Assembly: GCF_040054535.1 (NCBI RefSeq)
Contig: NC_090796.1
Coordinates: 4,201,501-4,265,500 of the forward strand
Reading direction: 5' to 3'
Source: Antennarius striatus
Taxonomy: Eukaryota; Chordata; Actinopteri; Lophiiformes; Antennariidae
Length of the DNA stretch: 64,000 nucleotides
Of the stretch, positions 22,901 to 37,900 are shown piece after piece (within the stretch, counting starts at the first letter, position 1; the number at the start of each line of letters is the position of its first letter). The translations under genes and the position numbers were made by a program. The notes beneath the pieces are model-generated. The model saw nothing but the letters and a program-made list of their open reading frames with translations, did no database searches and was not told the DNA's origin.

Positions 22901-25900
22901 CACAGGATTTTCCATTACCATGTTCTGAACTTATATTGTTGTCTTTCTTATGGCTGCGTATAAAGGGCTCATCCTCTACAGTGTTCTCGTTTGCATTCAT
23001 CTTTGACACACACATTGTTTGACAGGGACGCACGCTTGTCAGACAGTGCACATCTGCTCGTTTTATGCGCTACAGTGAGAGCAAGGAGTTAGACGCTCCA
23101 GAGCAAGTATGAGCTGTTGCTTAGTCTTGGAGAGTCTTGTTGGGTTTCTGTCTGTTAAAGCGCTTTGAAATGTCTGCTGATGTGATTAAGCGCTATACAA
23201 ATAAAGGTTGACTGATTGATTATCATCATGCCTCCGAAGAAGATACAAAAGTTGGAGAAAAAGCAAGTGACAATGAATGAAAAACAATAAAAAGTAAATC
23301 AAAGAAAGAGACATTACTGACGGTGAAGGTCCTGTCAGCTTGATGCAGTGTCCACAGGAGAATTCAGTATGTGAATTAAAGGCAAAGAAATCTATTGAGT
23401 GAAAAGCAAAAGTGAAAAAAATATTACATCTGTTTCTAAAACTTTTTTTAAATGATAACCAGGCTTTAACATGTTGATAAAACCAATATTTAATTTTACT
23501 TTTTTTCTTAAGTTATGACGTTATTTGTAAAAGCATTTAAATTAAGTTTGTTTAGTTTTTATGTTCTACTATTGGCAAAATTCAATCCTTGCCTACATTT
23601 CTACCGTATAGTGTTATAACTTCTTGGATGCTTAAACGTCTTATTGGGATGCACAAATTTGTATCGAAGCGCATCCAAGGATGCACTACTTTCTTGAGGT
23701 AAAATGAACACTGCCTCTACATGACTTTCCTCCTGCAGCCACACAGGCATCCAGTTAGCTTTCATACTGATGGGGTCCAGAATATTCTTATTCTCAGGTG
23801 ATGTTTTAGGTATTGTTTTTGATCCTCCCATCATCTCATAGACCATAGAGGACAACTTTTGTACAAGAAGTCATGACTGTTCCAACAATTTAATGGCCTG
23901 TAAAGTGAACCTGAACTGCTCACCATACCCACTCATTCTGAATTGCTTGTGGTTTTGACAAAAGACAGGATATTATTTGTTTATCATTGTGTTGCTGTTT
24001 TTAAAATTATGTCATAGTTGGGTCACGAGGTTCACTGTAGTGTTGTTTCCTGTGCATGTACGTTTAGTTGCTGCAACGTTCTTACGGGTGAAGAGCAGCC
24101 GGTCCTGAGTCCATTCATTTTAATCATATTTGAACAAGCATGCACGTTTTGTTCAGTTTATTTTATTCAAACATTCTTACACCAACGTAGCTTTGATAGA
24201 CAGAAAAACTTGATTCAGTATTTCTTAATCTATAGCGAGAATGGATAAACAGATAAAAACCAAGCAGCAAAATAAAGTACAAATGCCACGATTATAATGA
24301 CATCTAGTGTTGTGTTCCTTGTCAAGGACAGGTAACAACTGTTAGCGAACTGTTTTAGTGAATCTGATCAAATAAAACACAAGTTTAAAACTATTATTCA
24401 CCAAAGGTCAGGTGGGTGTTCACCCAAAAAAGTATCGCAAACCCTGCTTCCATTTCCAATCTCCTGTCTTTGTGGAGTGGGATTTTCTGCAGTGACCGTA
24501 AAGAAAACCACCCTTATATCGGCATTCCCCAACCACCAATTCTCATCATTGTAATTATTATTATTTGATTGATTTCTTCACCCGTTTATTGGAAATGATC
24601 TGTAATTCTCCTACATTGAATGCACTGATTGTAAGTCGCTGTATTTCAAAATAAACCTTATCAGTGCAGTCACTTCAATTGAGTTTTTAATTATTTCTTC
24701 CAATTATTTTGTTTACAGTGATGTTGATTATCAATTAATGAAAAAAATATTGTTTGTTGTCCATGTCTGCATTTTACATAAAACCACTGGGGATGATTTA
24801 GTATTAAAACTACAGCTGTCCTGGCGTCATTAACGATTATAGAGCAAATGAAGACAGGTCTGTGAAAATATTGTCTTGGATGAAACCTGTCCGTGGCGCA
24901 AAAAAGGTTGGGGACCGCTGACATAAGTCACATTCCTTTAAATTAACTTTATTGATGTAAGCACGCCAAGAATGCAGCAGGAACGAACTGTTGTAAGTCT
25001 TACAATTATAGTGTGGTACAAAAAAGAGAGCTAATTCAATTTTAAACCTTAAGAGTCGTTGGGTATAATGTGTGCTTGTTGAGCTATACACCTGATTGTT
25101 GCGGTATTACAGATGAGGGATACAGAGTAAGTATTGAAATTATTATTACATCCCGCTTCAAAGCGGTGATGTATTGTAATCAGGGCTTTGAACCAGAATT
25201 TTTTTGCCAATCGGTTCCTTCAGAACAGAAACGGAAGCGTTTCCAGTTTTAAGTTCCACCCATGAACTGACGTTCTCGAACTGGTTAGAACAAAAAATAT
25301 ATAGTTCCCAAACCTGTTAATAATGTTCTTTGTAAATATAAATAAGCTTTAGGACTTTTAAATTAGAAATTAAAGCAGTTTACATACAGTAGATTTGTCC
25401 CTACAGTAAACAGGACAACAGCACTGATCCAGTAACAGAACAGAGGATGGAGAATCAGGGAGACGGAGAAGCTGCTGCACCTGATGATGCAACAAAGTTT
25501 CTGTGTGTCAGAGCTCACCGGGGAGCGAACACGTGAAGCTCTGAACGAAGCATCTTGTGATTGGTCAAGAACAGAAAGGAAACGCCGATAAATGTCTGGA
25601 GCGTCGGAGGAAGTCCACCGGAAGAGATTAGTATCTACGAAGCGCTGACAATACGGGGACACACTACACTGAAAATGACTGACAGCCAAAGAGATAATGT
25701 CTAAATCAATTTTTTTTCACATTGACAGACTTCAGTGTTTACCTGTCGTGAATATAATTGACTGGGAGACTGCCTTTACTTTGACTGTTGGTGATATACC
25801 TCAATTTCTCTCTGCTTTCGTCATGCATTGAGTGAATGACAGGAAGGGAAACTTGAGGTTAGATATTATTTTCAAGAAGGAAAAAACCCCCCGGCATTAA

Positions 25901-28900
25901 CCGATTTACAATTATTTTTTGTTCTGATTCTGTTCCGGAACATTAAAAAAATATAAAGTTTTCGGTTTCATTTTTGTTCCTGGCAAAATACCAAAAGTTT
26001 CTGGTTTTTGCTTTCATTCCATGAACCAGTTCAAAGCCCTGATTGTAATTGTTACATCTCGCTCCAAACCGGTGATGTAATTGTCACTGTTTGTGTGTTA
26101 GTCCAGTCGTTCGCATGTCCACCAAATATCTTCACAACCGTTGCAGACAGAAAGATGAAACAAAAAGTACCGTACTCGGGCGGCAAAGGGGATGAAAATG
26201 AGATGACCACAATTTCCACTTACTGTATAGGTTAATTGGCTGGTCCCAAATTGCCTGTAGAAGTGTGTGTGTGCGTGGTTGTATGTCTTTGTGTGTGGCT
26301 CCGCGGTGCACTGGCGTTGTCCCTGGAGTGTCCCCCACCTCACGCCCCATGCCAGCGTGAGGTGGCATAGGGCATTTGTACAGCGGATTCAGCGGAAGAA
26401 AATGAATGAATGAATGGATGTATGTACACTCAGGAACCAGATTAGAAAGAGGAGGGAGAAGGTCAGTGTGAGTAAGGCCATTGATCAAAATTAGTGCTTC
26501 GATCTACCTATGCACCAGTTTTGATCTATGGTCAAAGCTAGTGCATAGCTTTGACCTACCCTGAGAGGTCAAAACTATGCACTCGTCAGGTACTACTTTC
26601 AGGGTACCCTGACCTAAGTCGCGGAATGTTGCAGTCTCTGACTGCCTTGGTTCTTTTTACAATTAAAATGTCGTGTAACACCGTATTTTTCTGCTGGGAA
26701 GTTGCCATAAGCCAGCCTTGTGATCGGTGCTTCTCCTTTTCTAATAAATTTTCAGTTTTGATTTATGGTAGACAGTTCAAATGACAGATGCCATGCACCA
26801 GCAGAAAAGGTTGACCTTACATTGGAAATGTCTTAGAGTTTTAGTTTTGGATCAAAACTGAACAACTAATCTGCAACGGAACCTTTGCCATTGCTGTTAT
26901 GTTACTTTGACACATTGATTTAAATAAATGATCACCGTGGACAAGCTTAAATCAAAGTCCTAGTTTGTTCTGCACTGAGACCAGAGGAATACCTCCATGC
27001 TAGTTTGTCTCAGCATAAGGGAGGAAAAGGCAAGGCAGGAAATACGTTGGGAAAAACAGCATTTCCCTGAATTCTTATGTCCAGTAAAGTTTCTGATAAC
27101 CACAGCCGATGTGCTTATAATAGCAGCTAATTCATTATCCTTGATCATCCAGAAATCTATTTGAAGGCAGAATAAGAGAACTGGTAACATGTGACTCCTC
27201 GTATGACAACAAATTACTGGCTGAAGGATTAGAGAGCCTGAATGTTTTAGCAGTGCTTTCAGTGTCGCCTGAATGATGTTGTTTCATTACCATGAATGTT
27301 AGTACAAACACTGTCCTGACTTCTCTTCTAGTCTGCCATGAGGTTGAGAGTTGTGATTCTTGTGAATTAGTATGCATACAACTTGTATCTTATAATGAAG
27401 TGATCATATCTTGAATGCTGAAATAGCTCTCAAGTAATTTTATTACATTTGTTGACCGAGGCCTGTTACACCCTTGTTCCCCAAATTTCTCAGTGGCAAA
27501 CCAAAACCCAAACTCACTGAGGAGTCCCTTTCACTCTCTTAATTGAGTGTCCATACAGTGGAGTCCTGTTGGTGTGTGTGTGTGCTCACACTTGTGCTGG
27601 AGCCACATGTGTTTGCGTGTTGGCACTTGGGGACAAAGGGATCATTATAAAGGCAGTGCAGGCAGAAGAGCGCTTGTTAAAATGCAGGGACACTCATTCT
27701 CTGGAGCGCTGTCATGCACCCACCTCTTGGTGGGGTCATGTGAGGAGCATCACGGCGAGAGACTACTGAGAGAAACATGCAGCTGGTTTTAATGTGTTGA
27801 TATTGTAGGAATGGGTGTTGCTATGTCTCATCATTGAAGATTTATAGTCTCAAACTGTTGTAATTGGGGTAGATTTAAGCAGAATCCTACTCAGGAAATG
27901 ATTCGTCTTTTAGCAATTCAGTGATCATAAACCGTTTGTCTCAGTTGTTTAAAATTTGGAGGGAACCCCCCCTACCATTTGGTCTCTAGCTTAGTACGCT
28001 AATGCTCTCACTGGATGTACATGGAGATCTCTTCATGTACATCTACCTCTCTTCGTGAGATGCCTCTGGGTCTTTTCAGCCCCTCTTGGCTGTCCACATG
28101 CAAAGATAACTCATGCAAAAGAGTCATTTACTAAAACTGACTGAAAATGGAGAAAAACAAGTCAGCATTTCAGTAGTTTGAAAAAAAGTAAAAATGTACC
28201 GTAAGTTCACAGAAGCACCCTGAAGAAACGCCTCTGCTAGAGACCACAGGTTTCAGTGTGACATCCATGTAAAGAAGAGGCTCATTGTGTCAGGATGCCC
28301 ACGTGATCCTCACATTCTTACGGATGACACCCACCCCTTGGCTAGTGCCTGGGAGCACTCACATGACAGGATGGCATGTTGAGAGAGTTTGTTAGTAGAC
28401 ACCTGATCCACCTGACCAGCCAAGGTGTCAATAGGCTCCCACAAATAAACAACCCCATTTTGAAATGTTTTATCTGAGTGACTGTCAGCAACCCTAAAAT
28501 ATTTACTTCAATTTTACAGAAAACCAAGAAAATGGCACAATATCTGCATTTGACATGCAAGAATTGATGGATTTTTGCTACTTTTAGCATGTTAGCACTG
28601 AAGCTTTCAGTCTGCCACATCTGCATCAGTGGTGATGTGACAGTTTTTCGACCATCAGCTATAATGTCACTGATCCACATAGGCCATGATGTTTATGTCT
28701 TGCAATGAAGTGTTTCTTCTCGTAGCACACACTTTGTTATTCAGCATATTAGTAGTCCAGTCAGTTTCAAACAGACGTACAAACGGATATTAACACCTCA
28801 GGGATGCATCCTACCAATCCTGATTTGTATTGTTTTTGTCCTGTGTCATCATGAGGTTAATATTTTGGTTCAGTTGGAACAACGATCTGTCTATCACTGG

Positions 28901-31900
28901 TCTTCACTTCAGTATTCCTATATTTCTCTTCTATGTTTTTACATCTTTTAGTCTTATATGATGGTCCATATAATGTTTGTTATTTGTTTCTGTTAAAAAA
29001 AGAGCAGCTGTCTTCACATCTCAGACAGCAATGGACATAATTCAATAAAATTGATTACCTGTAAAGTTTCTTCTCTGCTGCTGTGTTCAGACAAAATCTA
29101 AAGTGCATTAAGAAGCAGTGGTTAACCCAGATTAAAAGGATTACAGATCGGGACAGCACGGTGTTTTCCAACTTTATATAAAAGTGTGCATTTTTTTTCT
29201 CAGACTGCTGATGAATTTGTATCATGAAATTTTTTATGTCCATGTGATGTTTTTTTTAGTTTCTCCTCTTATGAAAAGTGTGTTCTTTGTCTAAAATCCC
29301 CTGAGAGAAGGGCTTAGATTGCTGACAATGGCTGCTGTGTGAAGCTTTGAAAACAGGCTTGATGCTGACATGGACTCTGCACACAGGCTGTCGCTGTTTT
29401 TCCTGAGGTAGCTGTTGCTGTGCACCTGTTGTTGTGTAGAGGTCAAATGACTTTCACAGATGGTACAGAGCTTTTGAAAGTTTGAGGTAGGAATGGAGCA
29501 TTCAGAGACACCCTGACGTTTGACATCGTTTCTTGAAAGATGAGGCAACAAATTCATATAGTAAGCAACACAACATACCAAGGTCTGTTTCAATAATTTA
29601 TAACCTTCGTCAGACATGTCGGCCTCATCATATGCTCTTCTCTAAACCAGTATGAAAAGCCTTAAGATTTTCCCTAAAATCTAGAGCAAAAAATAGCTCT
29701 TGTAGAAACATTTAAATTCAATCTTTCTTTCAGCTTCTATCTAGCCTAAATAAACTACATTTTTTTGAAATGTAGTTTCGAAACATCCATTTAAGTTGAT
29801 TTTCAAGTTAAAGGGATGTTTATGCTGTTTTTACTGAACAAAATTGTTGTTTAATGGCATTGTTTTCATATTTTTACACAGAACAGGTCACTTAAAAGAA
29901 GACCGCATGGTGTATGCTTGCACAATGTATGACATTTAAGGTCAAATCAACATTTTATTAAGAGGACAAGTCAAAAGTAAGAGTCCCCCTGTTACCTGTT
30001 TAGAAAAGAACCCTGATAAATGGTGGGGGATAATTGTTTGGCCATTCTGAGCTTAGTAGAGGTCAAACTAGTTGTCATTCTCATCCCAAGCTTACAGCAC
30101 TTGTTTATTGCCATGCACTGATAATAAATATTTTTTATTTTCTATTTTGATCTGCAGAGGTACATCGTTTTCGAAGATTCCCAGGAAGGAGAGAAGAAAG
30201 ACCTTCAGTGTCGACTTCTGAAGCTGGAGTCACACTCACGTCAGCTGGAGCTGAAGACGAGAAACTATGCAGATCAGAGTAAGATATTATACGTAATAGC
30301 ATTATACATCTGTCACAGATAAGTTTTGCAGGATTGGTTTCATTACAAAGCCAGAAACTGTTAGCAATGACACCTGGTAGCTTATGTGACCTACAGATGG
30401 AACAAAGGGCAGATGGGCTCCTGCGTCTACTGAATTAAAGGCCATTAGTAACATGGTATGAGTGTTTGTCTGCCAAGTCTGTTAAATGAGCTGTAATCGA
30501 GTAGACCAAACGTTCCAAGGCCAGAAAAGTTCAGCGCAGTGCACAGGGGTGCTTTGGACCAATCTGACCACCTCTCTTTGTACAAAGAATTTGGTTAATG
30601 GTTACAGATCTCTGCATATAGGTGCCTGTAAATAGAAACGACAGTGCAGTCAGTGTGTTTGTCTTCCCAAGGCAACAAGAAAAATCCTCATGATGCTGTG
30701 TGAGGAAAATGGGGGGGTTTTCCTGCATTCTGAGGGAAAAATCTTCTCTTCAGTTTACCTACAAAAATACACTAAAGTCAACAGTTCAAGCTGAACTATC
30801 TTTATTTCTGTCCTACTTTATGTATGTGTGTGTGTGCAGGACTGTAACACACCTTTCTCAGAACTATGCAAAATTCTCTTAATTTCATTCAGTGTCACAC
30901 TACTTTCTGCTTGGGTTTCATTTGGGTGTTATTTTTGGACTGAACTGGCATCATTGACTCCGAGTGTTGGATCAGTGCAGGACGCATTAATTTAACTTTA
31001 AGCTCATCAAATATAGTTTTGCATTCTTTTTTCATCTGAATTTTAATGTCTGGCTTGGTTTATTTACTCAACCAGCAAAAAGAAGATGAATTTGTTGAGA
31101 AATAAAACATTTTTCATCAATAATTTCATTTACCAAGCGAAAGCACAAATAAACAAGACTTCATCATAAAGTCATATGAATGTTCTTTTTTCGTTCAGAC
31201 AAAAGTTATTTGTTTTTTTTTCACTTGGATGTTGAGAAGACGACTGCTTTTGTCAGACATATACAGCAATCTCTCATTACCCATGGGTAATGCATTCCAG
31301 GACTACCCGTGGAAAAACAAAGTTCCGTGATAGAGCGACAAACTTTTATTATTTACGGTAAACGTTTGTGAACCCTTCCCATACTGATATTAAACCCCCT
31401 GATATCTGTATTACCTTTTCCCAAACTCCTATAGACTGTTTAAAATACTTTTGTATTAAGAAAAGTTGCAGGAGGAAGCGTGAGTCTTGGAACGCAGCGC
31501 ACACACGGATTCTGTCAGCCAACAGCATGCGCATATACAGTATCATGTATCACGTACTAAAAATCTGCGGTACAGCATCTTGAAGCGCAAATACGTGAGC
31601 TGGGCTTGCACTAGGAGCTAGTATGACTAAGCCACTGTGGCTCAGTGTAAAAGAATTGAGCAAGCCACAAAAAGCCACACTCTGTGTCAAAGACAGTGGC
31701 GCACGGGCGGACGACAAACGCTCGTCGCGTGGGGGGTCCGGGGGGGCCTCCCCCAGGAAATTTTTTAGAAAATGGGGTGGTTTTCCTGCATTCTGAGGGA
31801 AAAATCTTCTCTTCAGTTTACCTACAAAAATACACTAAAGTCAACAGTTCAAGCTGAACTATCTTTATTTCTGTCCTACTTTATGCAGGTATGAATGTGA

Positions 31901-34900
31901 GATTCAACAACTGAAAACTTCCATTCACTATGTGAAGATACAGTCATACAAAATATTACTCAATGTTTACTTGTAACTTTTACTTAGACTAGAAGACATT
32001 TCAACTTTCACCACCGCCAACATCATTGGTATGCCATAGTTTGTTTTATTTTATGTTTTTAAATTCAATAACATAATTTTTCATTTCAATTTCAAAACGC
32101 ATGAAAAATAGCAAGCGAGGTGAATACACATTTACATGCATCGCTGGTTATTCCTGCCGGTCATAGGTATCAAAAATCTAAGACCACAAACAAGTATTGA
32201 TAATATATTTCATTTTCCTTCTGATCGGTCTGTCACCACTCCTCCCCCCTCTCAGCATTCACCATTTGTTTATTAATGAGGACTTCAACACAAACTCTAC
32301 TATAAAACACTGGATTCTTTTGATTGATCGTCCTCGCCTTGTCTTACACCAATTCGCGGGTTCAGCTTGTAAAAAAAACAATATTTTTGTTTTTCATTGG
32401 ACGAAAGGAGGTCATGACCCGAAGGCATATTTAATGATCGGGAGCATTCCGGTCACTTCGGCTATTTTTTTTAAATTTTATTTATTTTATTTAAAGGAAA
32501 AAGAAAAAAAAAGAGAAATTACATTTCCACATTTCAGACTAAGGAACATTTCATACATTAGATCGATCAGACATGGGGTACAGGAAGGATACATTAATAC
32601 TACTCAACCTTAAAAATAAAAAAGAAACAAACATAACAAAAAAGTTAAGGTTAAAATAAGAGGTCGATTTAGTCTTGAGTTAAGGCATTTATATAGGCTA
32701 TTACATTTAGTGCTTGTTTGGTTTTAATATACTTCAGTGATTTTTTGAGGTTTTTTAATTCATTTATGTAAACACAAAATAATGGTCTCGTTTTCATAAA
32801 ACGACACATATGTATATGTTGTTTGGCCAGAATAATTATGGTATTATATATATTTTCCCTTTTTCTATCCTCCAGTAAAACATCAAATTTAATAATATCA
32901 TAACTTAAATTAGGTGAATTTGAATCATTTTCAGATATCCAATTTTGGAAAGATCTCAAAGGTTTTGACATATTCACACTCAAAAAAAAGATGTTCCAAT
33001 GATTCAGTTTGAGATTCAAAAAATGTACAGTAGTTTTTTTCAAACTTAAATCTCTGTCTAAGAAATTCATTACAGGGGTAAGTATCATTTATTATCTTCA
33101 GATGAGTTTCTTTAGTGTTGGGCAAAACTGGAAGGGAAAGGTACCTAGTTCTGATTTTTTTAATCTGATCTTCTGAAAACTGTTGCAAAATATTTCTCCT
33201 TTTCAGTAGGAGGGGAAAAAGTTTGTGACAGCATCTCTTATAATTTTGTTTGTACATTTCTTTTCTGTGAAGTTTAGATCATTAATAAGGGGTAATGGCA
33301 AAGACGGAATTACTTTATTATATGATAGCATACTTTTATTGTATTCAACATTGCATCAGGGATTGCTCTTGTAATTTCCAAGTGTTTTTTTCTAGTGCAA
33401 TTAATGTTATATTTGTTAATAAAATCAGTGTAATTCAGAAGATTTCCTTCTGAGTCCATTAAATGTACAACAGACCAGATATCCTTTTCCAACCAGTCTC
33501 CAAGACATAAAGATTTTCTCTTAGACAAAATATACCTGTTATTCCAAATTGAAGAATTATGAGGGGTAAAGTTATGTTTGAAGGCCAATTTCCAGCAAAG
33601 GAGGACTTGTTGATGAAATCTGGACAATTTATTGGGTAACTTAGAAACAAAAAAATCACATTTTAAGAGAAATTCAATGCCACCACATTTATTGAATATT
33701 TTAAAAGGAATATTGTACCATATAGCCCTACTGTTACAAATAAATTGTTGAAGCCATTTTAGTTTGATCATACCATTCATCGCTTCAAAATCAATTACAT
33801 TTAAACCTCCATCTTCAATTGTTTTCACTGCATCATTTCTCCTAATATAATGATGCTTGTTTTTCCACACAAAGTTGAGAATTTGATTAATTGATTTAAT
33901 AAGATTATCTGACATAGCTAAAGAAAAGGCAGGATACGTTAATCTAGACAATTTTTCTACCTTAGAAATCAAAACTCTTCCAAAAATGGACAGATCCCTT
34001 TGCAGCCAAGATAAAAGAATGGATTTACTTTTTTTTTATAACAGATTCAAAGTTCAGTTGTTCTCTAGCTTTTAAATCTTTTGTTATTATTACTCCAAGA
34101 TATTTAACTTCATTTCTTACAGGGATGTTATACAGCTCAGTCAATGGGTGGTTATGAATTGACATTAACTCACATTTTTTTAAATTCAAATGTAACCCAG
34201 ATGCTTTTGAAAACTTTCCCACAGTTGTGATTACCAGTGGGATCTGCTCTGAGTGTTTGATGAAGACAGCTGTATCATCTGCAAATTGAGTTATTGACAA
34301 ATGATGACCTAAAACATTCAACGGCTCTATTTCTGTACTACGTTTAATGTAAATACCAAGAAGTTCTGCAACTAAAATAAATAATAAAGGAGAAAAAGGG
34401 CAGCCTTGGCGTATACCTCGTTTCACCTCAAACCTTTTAGTTGTGCCTTGAGGGAGGGAGACGGAGCTATTTATTCCACTGTAGATCATGTCAATTGTCT
34501 TAATAAACTTTGAGCCAAATCCAAAACATTTTAGTGTTTTCATAATGAATGGATGTTCCACTGAATCAAAGGCCTTATAAAAATCTAGAAAGAATACGAA
34601 ACCTTTGTCTTCAATGAGATGATTATAGTCCAACAGGTCTAACACCAGCCTGATGTTATTATGTATAGACCTCTCTTTAATAAAACCTGATTGGCTTTCA
34701 CTAATTATTTGGTCTATTCCTGTTTTCAACCTGTTAGCTAAAACAATAGTAAATAACTTATAATCTTCATTCAGCAGGGTTATAGGTCTTGGCTATCTAT
34801 ATGCCTTTTATCTTTCCCAGGTTTAGGTAAAAGAGTGATTATCCCTTGTTTCATGGTTGATATTAGATCATTGTTTTCCATACATTCCTTCAAGGCATTA

Positions 34901-37900
34901 AATAATAGATCTTTTATTGACTCCCAGAAAAATTTGTAAAAGTTTGAGGTCAAACCGTCTTGGCCAGGTGATTTATTTGGTGCCAGGTGTTTTACAGCCG
35001 TGTCCAATTCTTTTATATTGAGCTCTGAGTCACATATTTCTTTGAATTCTAAGTCTATCTGAGGAATATAATGTTGGATACTGTCTAGGAATTAGCATCA
35101 ACTTGTGAATAGTATGAGGAGTATAATTTAGAGTAGAAATTGAAATTGTTTTTGCATCAGAACATTCACCATTGTGTGTTACTATTTCTCTCTTGTCTCT
35201 TCCTTTCGAGCCCAAAAAAATAGGAAGTATTTTTCTCACCCTGCTCAATCCATTTAGCTCTAGATCTGACATAAGCTCCTTGTGCTTTTTTAGTAAATAA
35301 GATATCCAAATTGGTTTGTAACTCTACCAACTTTACAGTGTCTTGATCTGATAAAAAAAAACATTTTGGCTGTATTTGTTAAGCTCTTGCACCAATTTAA
35401 GCTCAGTTTCCCTTTGCTGTTTATGTAGGGTTTTGCTGAATTTAATGGATAAACATCTAACCTTAAATTTAAAATACTCCCATTTTCTGCAGTAGGAATC
35501 AATTTCGTTATCCTTAATAATTTCATCAAATAAAGATTTGACTTCCTCCACGTATTCTTCATGCTTCAGAAGTTCAGCATTAAATTTCCAGTAACCCTTC
35601 CTGCTTGTAAGGTTGTGTGGTTTCAGTGTAATATTAATTACACAGTGATCTGTTAAGGGAGTGCTAGATATTGAGGATTCTGCTACTAAATTTGTGATTT
35701 CTGGAGAGGTAAGCCAAAGATCAATTCTTGACGTAGCACGGCCATTTGGTTTTATCCAAGTGAATTGCCTACTGTCTGCATTGTTTTCTCTCCAAACATC
35801 CACCAAAGAGTTGGCATCAGTGAAGTTCATCAGTTTGTTGTGATGAAAGGTATCGTAGGTAGAGGGACATCTATCTAACCATTCATCTATTACCATATTA
35901 AAGTCTCCCCCCACTAAAAAACTTACAGCAAATGATTTTTTTGTAATCAGAGATGGCATCCGTGAGTGTTTCTAATAGTAATTTATTTTGGGTGGAATCG
36001 TTATAACCATAGATATTAATCAAAATTGCTAAAGTCCCTTCTAAGTTTACCACTGCAGTGATCCAGTGACCATTGTTATCACATTTAGATGTTATTAATG
36101 TACCAGGGAACCTATAAAAACATATAGCCACACCTCCAGATCTGTTACTGCCATGAGAAAAAATAATCTTGTCCCCCCATTGATTCTTCCAAAGTGTAAC
36201 GTCCTCTTCACATGAGTGAGTCTCTTGAAGAAAAAAGCGGTGTGCTTTGAGTCCTTTACAAAAAAGAAAAATAGCCTTGCGTTTTGTATTGTCTTTAAGA
36301 CCTCTTGTATTTAAAGAAGAAAAAGAAATCCCTGACTTCAGAAAAAACATAAATAACAAAAATATGATTATAGAAAAGTCAGTTATAAATTGAAGAGAGA
36401 AAAAAAAAAGAAATGTTAAACCTTCCGCCTAGGCAGTGTCCCTTAATTAAACCTTAAGCAGAAGGTCGACGACGCCTGCAGCACCGTTGTTGCTTATCCT
36501 ACTGTTTCAAAAGGAGATAGGTGACCCCACCGATGACAAAATCAACTCAAAACACAGCTCGAAGCTGGACGCCCCAGTCATGTTGGGTCATTTAACAAAA
36601 TAAGACAACAAAAAGCAGTCAGAGTGGGCCTGTGCTTCCTAGCGAAGTTCTAGTCACTCGGGGAGTTTGATCTCACCTTCTCCCTCTATGAAGGCTCGGG
36701 CTCCGGCGAAGAGGCCTTTTTCCCCTCGGAGCGCGCCCTCTCCACCGCGGGCCACTTCGGCTATTTCCGTCGGCATGCTTCGGCTAAATTCTGTCGGCAT
36801 GCGGAAATAGCGGCGCCAGCGCCGTTCGCTAGCGGAAGTAGCGGCGCTCGGAATCCCCATGTGGGGAGCCAGTGGGGGCATAGCTATGACTGTGGGGATA
36901 GTGCAATTGGAACTTCTGAGACCTAAGGAAATTTCAACGGCACATAAAGAAGTTGCAGATTTAAGGTGCCAAGGGTGAAACACAACACGGGCAGCTTCAC
37001 TGGCAGCCAAAGAGTAGTCAACGAAGTCACTAAAGCATCCTAAAACACTCACTGTTGGACTGTTTTGACTTGTACCTGGTTGGCCAGTGTTGCTGCCTGC
37101 AGTTGACTTTTGAGGTGTGTGTGGAGTGCTTCCATCCTGCCTTTCTTTTTGTTAGTTCTACTTAAATTTACGTTGTAAGTCTTTACTGCTGTTTGAAGTT
37201 TGAGGTTACTTGGAGTTATTATCACAACCACGTGTATTAAAATGTTCAAATAAAATGTGTTGAAAGTATTTATTCGTTGGCGTGGAGGTGAAGTGTTGCC
37301 GCTCACTGCTGGTGGAGCTCAGGGTGGGCTGCTGGCTTGTGGTGTCCCTCTTGTGGCTGTTTGTGGGTACAGCAGCCCCTCTGATACGACACCCACTATT
37401 TTTATTGTCAGCGGTTGATCCATTTTGTGTAGCACTGGATGGTTTGTTTAACATATATGTTAAATAGTTGTGTGTCTTTCATCCAGTCAATAGATTTGAA
37501 GAGAGAGAAGCAGAGCTAAAGAAGGAATACAACGCTCTTCATCAGAGACACACAGAGGTATGCTGGTCTGGGATAAATTTATGACTACTAGATTAAGATC
37601 ACAGACTTGTTTGTCTGTGTGTCCTTATGTATTCTCTCATACTTTATATTCCATGCTAGCATATTTATTTCCTCAACACAATAAGCATGTTTTTTTTAAT
37701 TTGCAGAATATACAGGAAAGGTGTTGTATGACTTCAAGTATTTTTTTTAAAAATTCAGAATGGGAAAGATTTTAAAACCTGGGAACTCCTGGGAGTTACA
37801 AAAAGATTTAATTCTAAACAGAGTGTATGAGGTGTGAACTGTCAGAAAAGGAAAGAGTTCCATTTGTCTACTGATGTCTAAAATTCTTAGGCAGCACATA

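Larger units (their letters stand above)
20202..24517 (+). other. SPAG9 intron 1, 5' part
   Basis: No gene recognised. A 22-bp tandem repeat (21145-21186), a palindrome cluster (22444-22510) and a SINE/LINE tail (23130-23222) are listed separately. The remainder is AT-rich unique-looking sequence. Confidence 0.45.
31600..36853. mobile_element. MITE family M, copy 1, split by an L1 insertion and 3'-truncated
   Basis: Begins CTGGGCTTGCACTAGGAGCT. Parts 31600-31707, about 31891-32467 and 36767-36853 match copy 2 (40089-41357) in order. 31711-31890 is not in copy 2: it holds a GC-rich stretch and the second copy of the intron-2 duplication. The L1 occupies 32468-36752. The right terminal repeat is missing. 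Confidence 0.75.

Noticed and set aside
36654-37052. 132-codon minus-strand frame next to the L1
   Set aside because: Crosses the LINE target duplication and MITE boundary, so it cannot be an old gene.
37282-37467. Hydrophobic 61-codon frame just upstream of SPAG9 exon 3, considered as a second alternative first exon
   Set aside because: No remembered isoform matches it, and it has no donor in phase with exon 3 or 4.
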